Source: CAYFMP01 sp964344215
GTDB lineage: Bacteria > Pseudomonadota > Alphaproteobacteria > Rhodospirillales > Casp-alpha2
DNA length: 48,303 nucleotides
Assembly: GCA_964344215.1 (NCBI GenBank)
Contig: CAYFMP010000023.1
Location: 1 to 48,303 of the forward strand
Direction: 5' to 3'
Below the pieces are notes generated by a model. It did no database searches and was not told the origin of the DNA. It saw nothing but the letters and a program-made list of their open reading frames with translations. Of this stretch, positions 1-6,433 are shown piece after piece (positions within the stretch are counted from its first letter, which is position 1; each line of letters begins with the position of its first letter). The position numbers and the translations under genes were made by a program.

Positions 1-305
1 AGGTGATCATCGCCGGCGCCGGCATGGCCGCAGCGCTGCCCGGCGTCGTCGCCGCCAAGACCGCGTTGCCGGTCTTGGGCGTGCCGATGGAGACCCGCGT
101 CATGGGCGGCATCGACAGCCTGCTCTCCATGGCCCAGATGCCGGGTGGGGTGCCGGTCGGAACGCTGGCCATCGGCAAGGCCGGCGCCAAGAACGCGGCC
201 CTGCTGGCGGCCGCCATCCTGGCGCTGTCGGACGCGGCGGTGGCCGACAAGCTGGCGGCGTTCCGCAAGAAACAGAACGAGACGTTGGCCGACCTGCCGG
301 TCTGA
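1..305 (+). CDS. purE: N5-carboxyaminoimidazole ribonucleotide mutase, C-terminal part (5' end outside window)
   Basis: This is the C-terminal two thirds of PurE, which converts N5-CAIR to CAIR in de novo purine synthesis in the cytoplasm. The visible part carries the family signatures LPVLGVP, QMPGGVPVGTLAIG and KAGAKNAALLAA, and ends at a TGA at 303-305. The GTG at position 3 is an internal valine codon, not a start, so the gene is cut by the window edge. The loop usually written GGAAHLPG in class I PurE reads GMAAALPG here, without its histidine; the effect is unknown and the catalytic His of the N-terminal half lies outside the window. purK often follows purE but does not here: the next gene is convergent. 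Confidence 0.93.
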   Translation, partial: VIIAGAGMAAALPGVVAAKTALPVLGVPMETRVMGGIDSLLSMAQMPGGVPVGTLAIGKAGAKNAALLAAAILALSDAAVADKLAAFRKKQNETLADLPV

Positions 306-332
306 AAAAAATCGGTTTCCGCCGGTCGGCGG
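305..332 (-). terminator. Possible intrinsic terminator of the 351-1298 gene
   Basis: Read on the minus strand, a 5-bp CCGCC/GGCGG stem with a GACC loop is followed, after a six-base gap (AAACCG), by seven Ts. The offset between stem and T run makes it a weak candidate. It lies between two convergent genes. Confidence 0.35.
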
Positions 333-350
333 CGGAGTGTCGGTTGGCGG

Positions 351-1298
351 TTAGTTGGCCGCCCTGGCGCTGAGGCTGCCCTCGATGTCGTCGATGGTCA
401 GGCGGCGCAACTTGAAGGCTTCGAGCAGCTCGATCTCGATCGCCGTGTTGTTGCCGAGCTGGGTCGACACCATGTACTTGACGAAGTCGATGAGTTCCTT
501 GGTCTGGCCCGGAAAGGCGAGGATGTTGGTGAGCAGTTCGCGGCGGACCAGCGGCGGGTAGTTGAGGAGTTCGAGGACCAACAGCTTCTTGACCTTCATC
601 GGCACCCGCAAGCTGCCGAACAGGCGGTCCAGGCAGAAGCTGTAGATGCCGAAATCGAGCTTGCCGGCGACGTCCTGGGTGAACTCGCGGAACTCGTCGA
701 GGAACGGTCCGGCCGTTACTTTTCGCTCCATCAGCTTCTTGACCACTTCGAGAAACGCCCGGTAGCGTTGCCGGGCCGGGCTCAGGGTGTCGCCCAGCTC
801 GGCCTCGATGGCGCGGATCTCGGCGGCCCGAAAATGGGCCTGGCGGATAGCGCGGGCCGACGACTGAACCGAATCGGAAAGCGCTTCCTCCTCGATCAAC
901 GCGAACAGGCGTTCGTATTTTTCCTTTTGGCTCGGCGCCAGCTTTTGCGCCGTTTCGCTCAGTGGCAAGAGGGCGGCCTGCGCCACCAAGACGTCCTTCG
1001 AATAGATCGACGCCATCGCCGCCGCCGCCGGCAGGACCGGCGTCGCCCTGAAATCGTCGGTGATGACAAAGCGGCTACCGTCGGCCACCGTCAGGTAGCG
1101 GCCGAGCTTGGTACAGGCCAGAAAATGGTCGGCCAGATCGCCGTGCGGCGAGAATGCCGGCCGCATTCCGGTCCCTGCCGTCGCCGTCGAAGCCAATTGG
1201 AAAGCGGTACCGTTATTGGGACCGTCAGGCTGTTGCGGTAAGGAAGGATGTTCGCTCATATGCAAACGGGTTCCGGCTGGTTTCGAGGTCTGTATCAT
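351..1298 (-). CDS. Conserved-looking protein of unknown function (315 aa)
   Basis: I do not recognise this protein. It is soluble-looking with no signal peptide or membrane segment. The first 60 or so residues are low-complexity, rich in Pro, Ser and Gly. After that it is mostly predicted-helical and charged, with segments such as KEKYERLFALIEEEA and RYRAFLEVVKKLMERK, and a C-terminal half rich in Leu/Lys/Arg. Start: ATG 1298 has a GGAGGG 12 bases upstream, which is rather far; a second ATG at 1259 is possible. The gene is convergent with purE and its upstream region abuts the small-RNA candidate transcribed away from it. Confidence 0.7.
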   Translation of the reverse strand: MIQTSKPAGTRLHMSEHPSLPQQPDGPNNGTAFQLASTATAGTGMRPAFSPHGDLADHFLACTKLGRYLTVADGSRFVITDDFRATPVLPAAAAMASIYSKDVLVAQAALLPLSETAQKLAPSQKEKYERLFALIEEEALSDSVQSSARAIRQAHFRAAEIRAIEAELGDTLSPARQRYRAFLEVVKKLMERKVTAGPFLDEFREFTQDVAGKLDFGIYSFCLDRLFGSLRVPMKVKKLLVLELLNYPPLVRRELLTNILAFPGQTKELIDFVKYMVSTQLGNNTAIEIELLEAFKLRRLTIDDIEGSLSARAAN

Positions 1299-1383
1299 AA
1301 GCCAGCTTTACCCTCCGTTCCAAAAGGAAACCGCGCCCCGAGCGGTTCGCCGTCGGCTTCACAAAACCGTGTTTCGTTGTTAC

Positions 1384-1413
1384 TGGCAGCGATCTCGGGG
1401 CGTGGGGCATAAT
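1384..1413 (+). promoter_or_regulatory. Candidate promoter of the small RNA at 1420
   Basis: A good -10 hexamer CATAAT (1408-1413) is preceded 18 bases upstream by a poor -35, TGGCAG (1384-1389). It would start transcription at about 1420, exactly where the first hairpin of the candidate RNA begins. The -35 match is weak, so the call leans on the -10 and on the RNA downstream. Confidence 0.4.
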
Positions 1414-1419
1414 TGCGCC

Positions 1420-1546
1420 CTAGGACGGCACCCCACCGTCATTGCATGACCCTACCCCCTTGGGTCCCGCAATCCGGCCGCAAAGGCCGGTCTATCCAAC
1501 ATCCCTGATGGAAGGGAGCGCGGCGAAAACCGCGCTCCTTTTTTTT
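1420..1546 (+). ncRNA. Candidate structured small RNA with four hairpins and C-rich loops
   Basis: This gene-free stretch folds on the plus strand as consecutive hairpins. First, GACGG/CCGTC (1424-1428/1436-1440) has loop CACCCCA. Second, ATTGC/GCAAT (1441-1445/1469-1473) encloses GACCC/GGGTC with loop TACCCCCTT. Third, CCGGCC/GGCCGG (1474-1479/1485-1490) has loop GCAAA. Last comes a long GC terminator stem followed by eight Ts. A -10-like CATAAT sits just upstream. The two unpaired C-rich loops could pair with Shine-Dalgarno sequences, as in several alphaproteobacterial sRNA families; that role is inference. It does not match what I know of 6S RNA, SRP RNA, tmRNA or RNase P. No start-plus-frame suggests coding. 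Confidence 0.6.
1513..1546 (+). terminator. Strong Rho-independent terminator of the small RNA
   Basis: A GGAGCGCGG/CCGCGCTCC stem (1515-1523/1530-1538) with loop CGAAAA is followed directly by TTTTTTTT. No T run exists in the opposite direction, so it serves plus-strand transcription although the neighbouring genes are both on the minus strand. Confidence 0.85.
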
Positions 1547-1551
1547 GGCGG

Positions 1552-2241
1552 CTAGGTTCGGGTCCGGAACCGGCCGGGCCCGCGCAACGGTCGCGGTAGT
1601 CTTTCCAGCGCCCGACTCAGCCGCCGGGGTATTCCGAAGACTCTGAGCACGTCCTCGATTCGACGCTCCAGGTAGGCCCAGGTTTCGGGGAAATCGCCTT
1701 TGCCGTCGCCTTCGTCGGACAACCAATAGAGCACCGTAGTCGTGTATACCGGCGCCAGAAGACCGCGTTTCGAGTAGTGATTCCAGTCGGTCGCTCGGTC
1801 GCCTGCCGCATACCACATGACCGAGCAGGTTCGCCAGGTCAGGCGCGCCGTCAGCGGCGCGTTAAAGGGGAGGGCGAGGTAAGCGATCAATCGCCGTACC
1901 GCCTCGCGGTGCCGGGCCATCAAGCGGATGCGCGTCTTCACGCAGGTGTGGATGCGCTCGCGAATACGCATCTCCTCGAGGCCGGCGCGTTCGAGTTCGG
2001 CGATCATGCTTCGGTCGAGCCAATCGGCGAAGTGATCGGCCACATCGGCCAATCCATCCGGAAAAACCAAGGCCGACGTATCGACGGACAGGCCAACGTC
2101 CTTGGCGCCGGCAGCCAATGCCTTGGCGCTCCATCCGTCGAATGCGACGTGCGTCAACATTGCCTCGAGCAGGCGGTCCCGGGTCGCCTCGAGATCACCG
2201 GCGGGTTTTCTAGCCGTTCGCGGTCTCTTCGTCGGTTTCAT
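1552..2241 (-). CDS. COQ9-family protein (rpsU-divergent family)
   Basis: This belongs to the COQ9 family (the TIGR02396 'rpsU-divergently transcribed' family), lipid-binding TetR-like-fold proteins linked to ubiquinone synthesis in mitochondria and alphaproteobacteria. Recognisable segments are RDRLLEAMLTHVAFDGWS near the N-terminus, then the helical stretch with DHFADWLDRSM, and TDWNHYSKRGLLAPVYT with VLYWLSDEGD toward the C-terminus. Synteny supports it, since rpsU lies divergently just beyond def. The start is uncertain: ATG 2241 has AAGG six bases upstream, while ATG 2268 would add nine residues. Both overlap the 3' end of def (stop at 2210), so the two genes are translationally close. 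Confidence 0.88.
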   Translation of the reverse strand: MKPTKRPRTARKPAGDLEATRDRLLEAMLTHVAFDGWSAKALAAGAKDVGLSVDTSALVFPDGLADVADHFADWLDRSMIAELERAGLEEMRIRERIHTCVKTRIRLMARHREAVRRLIAYLALPFNAPLTARLTWRTCSVMWYAAGDRATDWNHYSKRGLLAPVYTTTVLYWLSDEGDGKGDFPETWAYLERRIEDVLRVFGIPRRLSRALERLPRPLRGPGRFRTRT

Positions 2242-2779
2242 CGCTGGCCTTGTCTTGCGGTCCGTCATCGGACCGGTTCAGTTCCTCAACATAGCCGAAA
2301 GTGGAGAGATCCGTCATCCGCATCGGATACAGGATACCGTCGAGATGGTCGCATTCGTGCTGAACGACGCGGGCATGATATCCTTCGGCCATACGTTCTA
2401 TGACCTTTCCCTGCGGGTCCAGCCCCGAATACCGAATTTCGGTGTAGCGCGGCACCTGTCCCGCCATTCCAGGAACGGACAGGCACCCCTCGACCTCCTC
2501 CTCCATATCGTCGCTCAACGGTTCAACGAGCGGATTGATCAGCGCCGTCAGCGGCACCCCGTCGTCGCCTGAGTCACGCTCCGGCGGAATCCGGAATACG
2601 ACCACCCTCAAAGGGACATGGACCTGTGGCGCCGCCAGTCCGATGCCGGGCGCGTCGAACATGGTGTCGACCATATCGGCGATCAGACGGTGGACGGCCG
2701 GAGCGGTCGGGTCGTCGACCGGATCGGCGACGCCGGACAACAGCGGGTGCCCCATGCGTGCGATTTTCAGAATGGCCAT
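2210..2779 (-). CDS. def: Peptide deformylase
   Basis: This metalloenzyme removes the formyl group from the N-terminal methionine of nascent proteins. All three family motifs are present: GIGLAAPQ (residues 45-52), EGCLSVPG (97-104) and QHECDHLDG (140-148). They provide the metal ligands Cys99, His141 and His145 and catalytic Glu142. At 189 aa it is slightly longer than the usual 165-175, because of an acidic, disordered-looking C-terminal tail after about residue 165. The tail's coding sequence overlaps the start of the downstream COQ9-family gene. It is divergent from rpsU with 155 bp between. In many proteobacteria def sits beside fmt; that is not so here. Confidence 0.96.
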   Translation of the reverse strand: MAILKIARMGHPLLSGVADPVDDPTAPAVHRLIADMVDTMFDAPGIGLAAPQVHVPLRVVVFRIPPERDSGDDGVPLTALINPLVEPLSDDMEEEVEGCLSVPGMAGQVPRYTEIRYSGLDPQGKVIERMAEGYHARVVQHECDHLDGILYPMRMTDLSTFGYVEELNRSDDGPQDKASDETDEETANG

Positions 2780-2934
2780 GTAAGGACCGGCTCCGAACTT
2801 GAAAATAAAGGGTTTTCCGCGTATCCGATTGCAGCGATTAGGCGCTTCACATCACCGATGGGATGTGTTAGAAGGCGCTGCCTCGGCGGAAAGACCACCG
2901 TTTCCGTCCTTAACATGATGAGAGAAACGCAAAC

Positions 2935-3138
2935 GTGCAAGTTACCGTACGCGATAACAACGTCGATCAGGCCTTGAAGGCCCTCAAGAAGAAGATGCAG
3001 CGTGAAGGCATCTTCCGTGAAATGAAGCTCCGCCGCTCCTACGAGAAGCCCTCCGAACGCAAGGCACGCGAAAAGGCCGAGGCGGTCCGTCGGGCCCGCA
3101 AGCTCGAGCGCAAGCGCCTGGAGCGCGAAGGTTTCTAG
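2935..3138 (+). CDS. rpsU: 30S ribosomal protein S21
   Basis: This is a 67-residue, very basic small-subunit protein with the S21 signature: VRDNNVDQALKALKKKMQREG followed by FREMKLRRSYEKPSERK. In proteobacteria S21 is needed for efficient initiation on the 30S subunit. Translation starts at a GTG (2935) giving MQVTVRDNN; the leader has only a weak purine stretch (GAGAGAAA). The gene is monocistronic: divergent from def/COQ9 and followed by a clear terminator at 3185-3214. Confidence 0.97.
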   Translation: MQVTVRDNNVDQALKALKKKMQREGIFREMKLRRSYEKPSERKAREKAEAVRRARKLERKRLEREGF

Positions 3139-3184
3139 TCATCGAACGGGGCCGGATGGCCGCCCCTTAGTCGACGTATTTCAA

Positions 3185-3214
3185 ACCGCGCAGGAGTCAC
3201 TCCGGCGCGGTTTT
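3185..3214 (+). terminator. Intrinsic terminator of rpsU
   Basis: An ACCGCG/CGCGGT outer stem (3185-3190/3206-3211) encloses a GGAG-TCA-CTCC inner hairpin and ends in TTTT. It is 47 bp past the rpsU stop and 30 bp from the convergent pntB stop. Confidence 0.8.
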
Positions 3215-3243
3215 GCCGTGTCTGGAATCGAACGCGCGAAACT

Positions 3244-4629
3244 CTAACCGAGCGCCTGGACGATTTCCTCGGTCATCTTCTTGGCGTCGCCGAACAGCAT
3301 CATCGAGTTATCCGCATAAAACAGCGGATTGTCGACGCCGGCATAGCCGGGCGACAGCGAACGCTTGACGAAAAGCACCGTACCCGCCTTCTCGACATCG
3401 AGGATCGGCATACCGGCGATCGGGCTCGACGGGTCGGTCTTGGCGACCGGGTTGGTGGTGTCGTTGGCGCCGATGATGTAGGCGACGTCAGCAGTGGTGA
3501 ACTCGTGGTTGATCTCTTCGAGCTCGAACACCTCGTCATAGGGCACGTTGGCCTCGGCCAGCAGCACGTTCATGTGTCCCGGCATGCGTCCGGCCACCGG
3601 ATGGATCGCATAGGCGACCTCGACCCCCTCTTCTTTCAGGATATCGCACATTTCGCGGAGCGCGTGCTGTGCCTGGGCGACCGCCATGCCGTAACCGGGA
3701 ACGATGATGACCTTGTTGGCGTTCTTCATCAGAAAAGCGGCGTCGTCGGCGGCTCCCGCCTTGGCCGACTTGCCTTCGCCGGCCGTGGCCGAGGGCCCCG
3801 TCGCATCGCCGCCGAAACCGCCCAACAGCACGTTGAAGATCGAGCGGTTCATTCCCTTGCACATGATATAGCTGAGGATGGCGCCCGACGAGCCGACCAG
3901 AGCGCCAGTAATGATCAGGGCCGGGTTGGAGAGCGTGAAACCGATTCCGCAGGCGGCCCAGCCGGAGTACGAGTTGAGCATGGAGACCACGACCGGCATG
4001 TCGGCGCCGCCGATCGGGATGATGATCAGGAAACCGATCAGGAAGGCGAGCGCCGTCAGCGCCCAAAATGTGGTCGGCGATTGACTGAGCACCAGCATGA
4101 CCGTCAACACCACGATCAAGGCTGCGATCAAGGCGTTCAACGGATGCTGCATGGGAAAGGTGATCGGGTTGCCGCTCATGATGCCTTGCAGTTTGGCGAA
4201 AGCGATGACCGAGCCCGAAAAAGTGATGGCGCCAATAGCCAGACCCAACGACATCTCGATGACGCTGGCGGTGTGAATCTTGCCGATGGCGCCGATGCCG
4301 TAGGCTTCCGGGTTGTAAAAAGCGGCCGCCGCAACGAACACGGCCGCCATACCGACCAAGCTGTGGAAGGCCGCCACCAACTGCGGCAATGCCGTCATCT
4401 GGATGCGTAGTGCGACGATGGTGCCGATGGATCCGCCGATCAGCATGCCAAGAATGATCATCCCGAAGCTGACGACGCCGGGCTCGGCCAGAGTCGTCAG
4501 GATGGCGATGACCATGCCTATGATTCCGTAGATATTACCCTGACGGGCCGATTCCGGAGAGCTCAGGCCACGCAGCGCCAGAATGAACAGCACCGAGGCG
4601 ACGAGGTAGGCGAAGCCGGTCATTTCCAT
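3244..4629 (-). CDS. pntB: Proton-translocating NAD(P) transhydrogenase, subunit beta
   Basis: PntB is the membrane and NADP(H)-binding subunit of the proton-pumping transhydrogenase, which uses the proton gradient to drive hydride transfer from NADH to NADP+. The first roughly 270 residues form the multi-span membrane domain. The C-terminal third is the NADP-binding domain III, with VPGYGMAVAQAQ, HPVAGRMPGHMNVLLAEA, GANDTTNPVAKTDPSSPIAG and KRSLSPGYAGVDNPLF, all family hallmarks. ATG 4629 was chosen because AGGAGG lies five bases upstream; an in-frame ATG at 4623 is a less well spaced alternative. It is the last gene of pntAA-pntAB-pntB, 11 bp after pntAB. Length (461 aa) is normal. Confidence 0.97.
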   Translation of the reverse strand: MEMTGFAYLVASVLFILALRGLSSPESARQGNIYGIIGMVIAILTTLAEPGVVSFGMIILGMLIGGSIGTIVALRIQMTALPQLVAAFHSLVGMAAVFVAAAAFYNPEAYGIGAIGKIHTASVIEMSLGLAIGAITFSGSVIAFAKLQGIMSGNPITFPMQHPLNALIAALIVVLTVMLVLSQSPTTFWALTALAFLIGFLIIIPIGGADMPVVVSMLNSYSGWAACGIGFTLSNPALIITGALVGSSGAILSYIMCKGMNRSIFNVLLGGFGGDATGPSATAGEGKSAKAGAADDAAFLMKNANKVIIVPGYGMAVAQAQHALREMCDILKEEGVEVAYAIHPVAGRMPGHMNVLLAEANVPYDEVFELEEINHEFTTADVAYIIGANDTTNPVAKTDPSSPIAGMPILDVEKAGTVLFVKRSLSPGYAGVDNPLFYADNSMMLFGDAKKMTEEIVQALG

Positions 4630-4640
4630 GGCGCCCTCCT

Positions 4641-5051
4641 CTACTTCGATTTCTTCTTGAACATGCCGAGCATGCGTTGGGTGACGATGAAGCCGCCGAA
4701 GATATTGACCGACGCCAGCGTTACCGCCAGGAAGCCCATGGTCTTGGAAAAGTCCATCTCGACCGGTCCGGCCGCGAGCAGTGCGCCGACGATGATGACC
4801 GACGATATGGCATTGGTGACGGCCATCAGCGGCGAGTGCAACGCCGGGGTCACGCTCCACACCACATAAAAACCGACGAAGCAGGCCAAAACGAATACGG
4901 TAAAGAGGCCCAGAAACGGATCACTGGCGGTCATCTCCGGTTGTTGGGCGAGTTCCGTGGTCCGTTGGGCCAGATCCTGGGCCTGTTCGAACAATCGAGC
5001 CGCTTCGCTCGCCAGTTGCGCGGCCTGTTCCGCGATCTTTGCCGAATCCAT
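4641..5051 (-). CDS. pntAB: NAD(P) transhydrogenase, subunit alpha part 2
   Basis: This small membrane subunit corresponds to the C-terminal membrane part of single-chain PntA. Alphaproteobacteria such as Rhodospirillum rubrum encode it separately. The protein is 136 aa: about 40 residues of Ala/Gln/Glu-rich, probably helical N-terminal sequence, then three to four membrane helices (FTVFVLACFVGFYVVWSV, ISSVIIVGALLAA, LAVTLASVNIFGGFIVTQRM), and a Lys-rich tail. The ribosome site GGGGA lies inside the 3' end of pntAA, with only 2 bp between the two genes, indicating tight co-expression. Confidence 0.95.
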   Translation of the reverse strand: MDSAKIAEQAAQLASEAARLFEQAQDLAQRTTELAQQPEMTASDPFLGLFTVFVLACFVGFYVVWSVTPALHSPLMAVTNAISSVIIVGALLAAGPVEMDFSKTMGFLAVTLASVNIFGGFIVTQRMLGMFKKKSK

Positions 5052-5053
5052 GG

Positions 5054-6265
5054 CTATTTCCCCTTACTCTTCTTCGCCGCCCGGGATTTCGGTTTGGCCG
5101 GCCTCGCACCGGTTTTTCTTGTCTTCGGTTTGTCGGCGGTCAGGCGCGGATGGACGACACGACCATCCCTACAGACCAATGTGCCGGCGACGATCTCGTC
5201 CTCCCAGTCGATGGCGAGGCTCTTGGTTTCGGCATCCACCAGCGGGGTGATGAAGTTGAGCAGGTTCTTGGCGAACAGGGCGCTGGCATCCTCGGCCAAA
5301 CGAGCCGGTACGTTGGCGTGACCGATGAGCGTGACGCCGTTCTTGGTTGTAACCACCTGGCCCAGCTTGGAGAGCGGGCAGTTGCCGCCGGCCTCGACCG
5401 CCAGATCGACGATCACCGAACCGGTCGGCATCGACGCCACCATCTCTTCGGTGACCAATACCGGCGCCGGGCGTCCCGGAATGAGGGCGGTTGTGATGAC
5501 GATGTCCTGTTTCTTGATGTGTTCGGCGACAACCGCTTTTTGTTTCTCGAAGTACTCCGGCGGCATTTCCTTGGCGTAACCGCCTTCGGTCTGCGCGTCC
5601 TTCTCCATCTCCGGGTCGACTTCCAGGAACTTGCCGCCGAGACTTTCGACCTGTTCCTTGGTGGCCGGGCGCACGTCGGTGGCGGTAACGATGGCACCCA
5701 AGCGCTTGGCGGTGGCGATCGCCTGCAGGCCGGCGACGCCGACACCCATGATGATCACCTTGGCCGCCTCGACGGTGCCGGCCGCCGTCATCATCATCGG
5801 AAACGCTCGGCCGAACTCGGAAGCCGCGTCGAGCACCGCCTTGTAGCCGGCCAGGTTGGATTGCGAAGACAGGATGTCCATGGACTGGGCGCGGGTGATG
5901 CGCGGCATCAAATCCATGGCGAACGCGGTGACTCCGGATTTCGCGAGGGCTTGAACGCCCTTCGGGTCGTTGAGCGCGTTGAGGTGGGCGATCACGATCG
6001 CCCCTTTCTTCATCTTGGAGAGTTCACCGGCTACCGGCGCCACCACCTTGAAGACGATATCGGCAGATTTCAATGCATGGGCGGCGTCGGAGGCAATAGT
6101 CGCACCGGCCTCTTTAAAGGCGGCGTCGGTAAATGAAGCGCCGGCGCCGGCACCCTTTTCTACGACCACGCCGAAACCGAGTCCGATCAGCTTCTTCACC
6201 ACCTCCGGCGAAGCCGCGATGCGCGCCTCGCCGGCACGACGTTCCTTCGGAATGGCGATCTTCAT
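5054..6265 (-). CDS. pntAA: NAD(P) transhydrogenase, subunit alpha part 1 (NAD-binding)
   Basis: This is the soluble NAD(H)-binding domain I of transhydrogenase, related to alanine dehydrogenase. It starts MKIAIPKERRAGEARIAASP. It carries SQSNLAGYKAVLDAA (about 134-148), the Rossmann loop GVGVAG (174-179) with TDVR after the next strand, and the conserved ITTALIPGRPAPVLV and VDLAVEAGGNCPLS segments. At 403 aa it is longer than the R. rubrum subunit because of a lysine/arginine/proline-rich tail of about 30 residues (KTRKTGARPAKPK onward), which looks disordered. It is the first gene of the pnt operon, with a candidate promoter at 6301-6329. Confidence 0.97.
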   Translation of the reverse strand: MKIAIPKERRAGEARIAASPEVVKKLIGLGFGVVVEKGAGAGASFTDAAFKEAGATIASDAAHALKSADIVFKVVAPVAGELSKMKKGAIVIAHLNALNDPKGVQALAKSGVTAFAMDLMPRITRAQSMDILSSQSNLAGYKAVLDAASEFGRAFPMMMTAAGTVEAAKVIIMGVGVAGLQAIATAKRLGAIVTATDVRPATKEQVESLGGKFLEVDPEMEKDAQTEGGYAKEMPPEYFEKQKAVVAEHIKKQDIVITTALIPGRPAPVLVTEEMVASMPTGSVIVDLAVEAGGNCPLSKLGQVVTTKNGVTLIGHANVPARLAEDASALFAKNLLNFITPLVDAETKSLAIDWEDEIVAGTLVCRDGRVVHPRLTADKPKTRKTGARPAKPKSRAAKKSKGK

Positions 6266-6300
6266 GGGAGTTCCACCGTGCTCAAGAAATTCCGGGTGCT

Positions 6301-6329
6301 TATATGCCTGTTCGGGTCGGCGAGCACAA
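6301..6329 (-). promoter_or_regulatory. Candidate promoter of the pnt operon
   Basis: On the minus strand TTGTGC (6329-6324) and CATATA (6306-6301) are separated by 17 bases, 36 bases before the pntAA ATG. Each hexamer matches the sigma-70 consensus only partly. A perfect TTGACA further upstream, around 6390, has no matching -10. Confidence 0.3.
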
Positions 6330-6433
6330 GGGCATTTGGCGGCACCCTGCGCCTGGCGACATACCCTGCACGAAGCCGTCCGAGGGCGCTTTGTCTTATG
6401 TCAATTGTCGCGGCAGATTCCCTCCGGCGACCT

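Noticed and set aside
1420..1546. 6S RNA, SRP RNA or tmRNA as identity of the small RNA
   Set aside because: The 5' and 3' ends do not pair as in 6S RNA, and the SRP and tmRNA signature sequences are absent.
3244..4860. Longer pntB with 77 extra N-terminal residues
   Set aside because: The extra segment lies in another frame of pntAB and has no family similarity; ATG 4629 has an excellent ribosome site.
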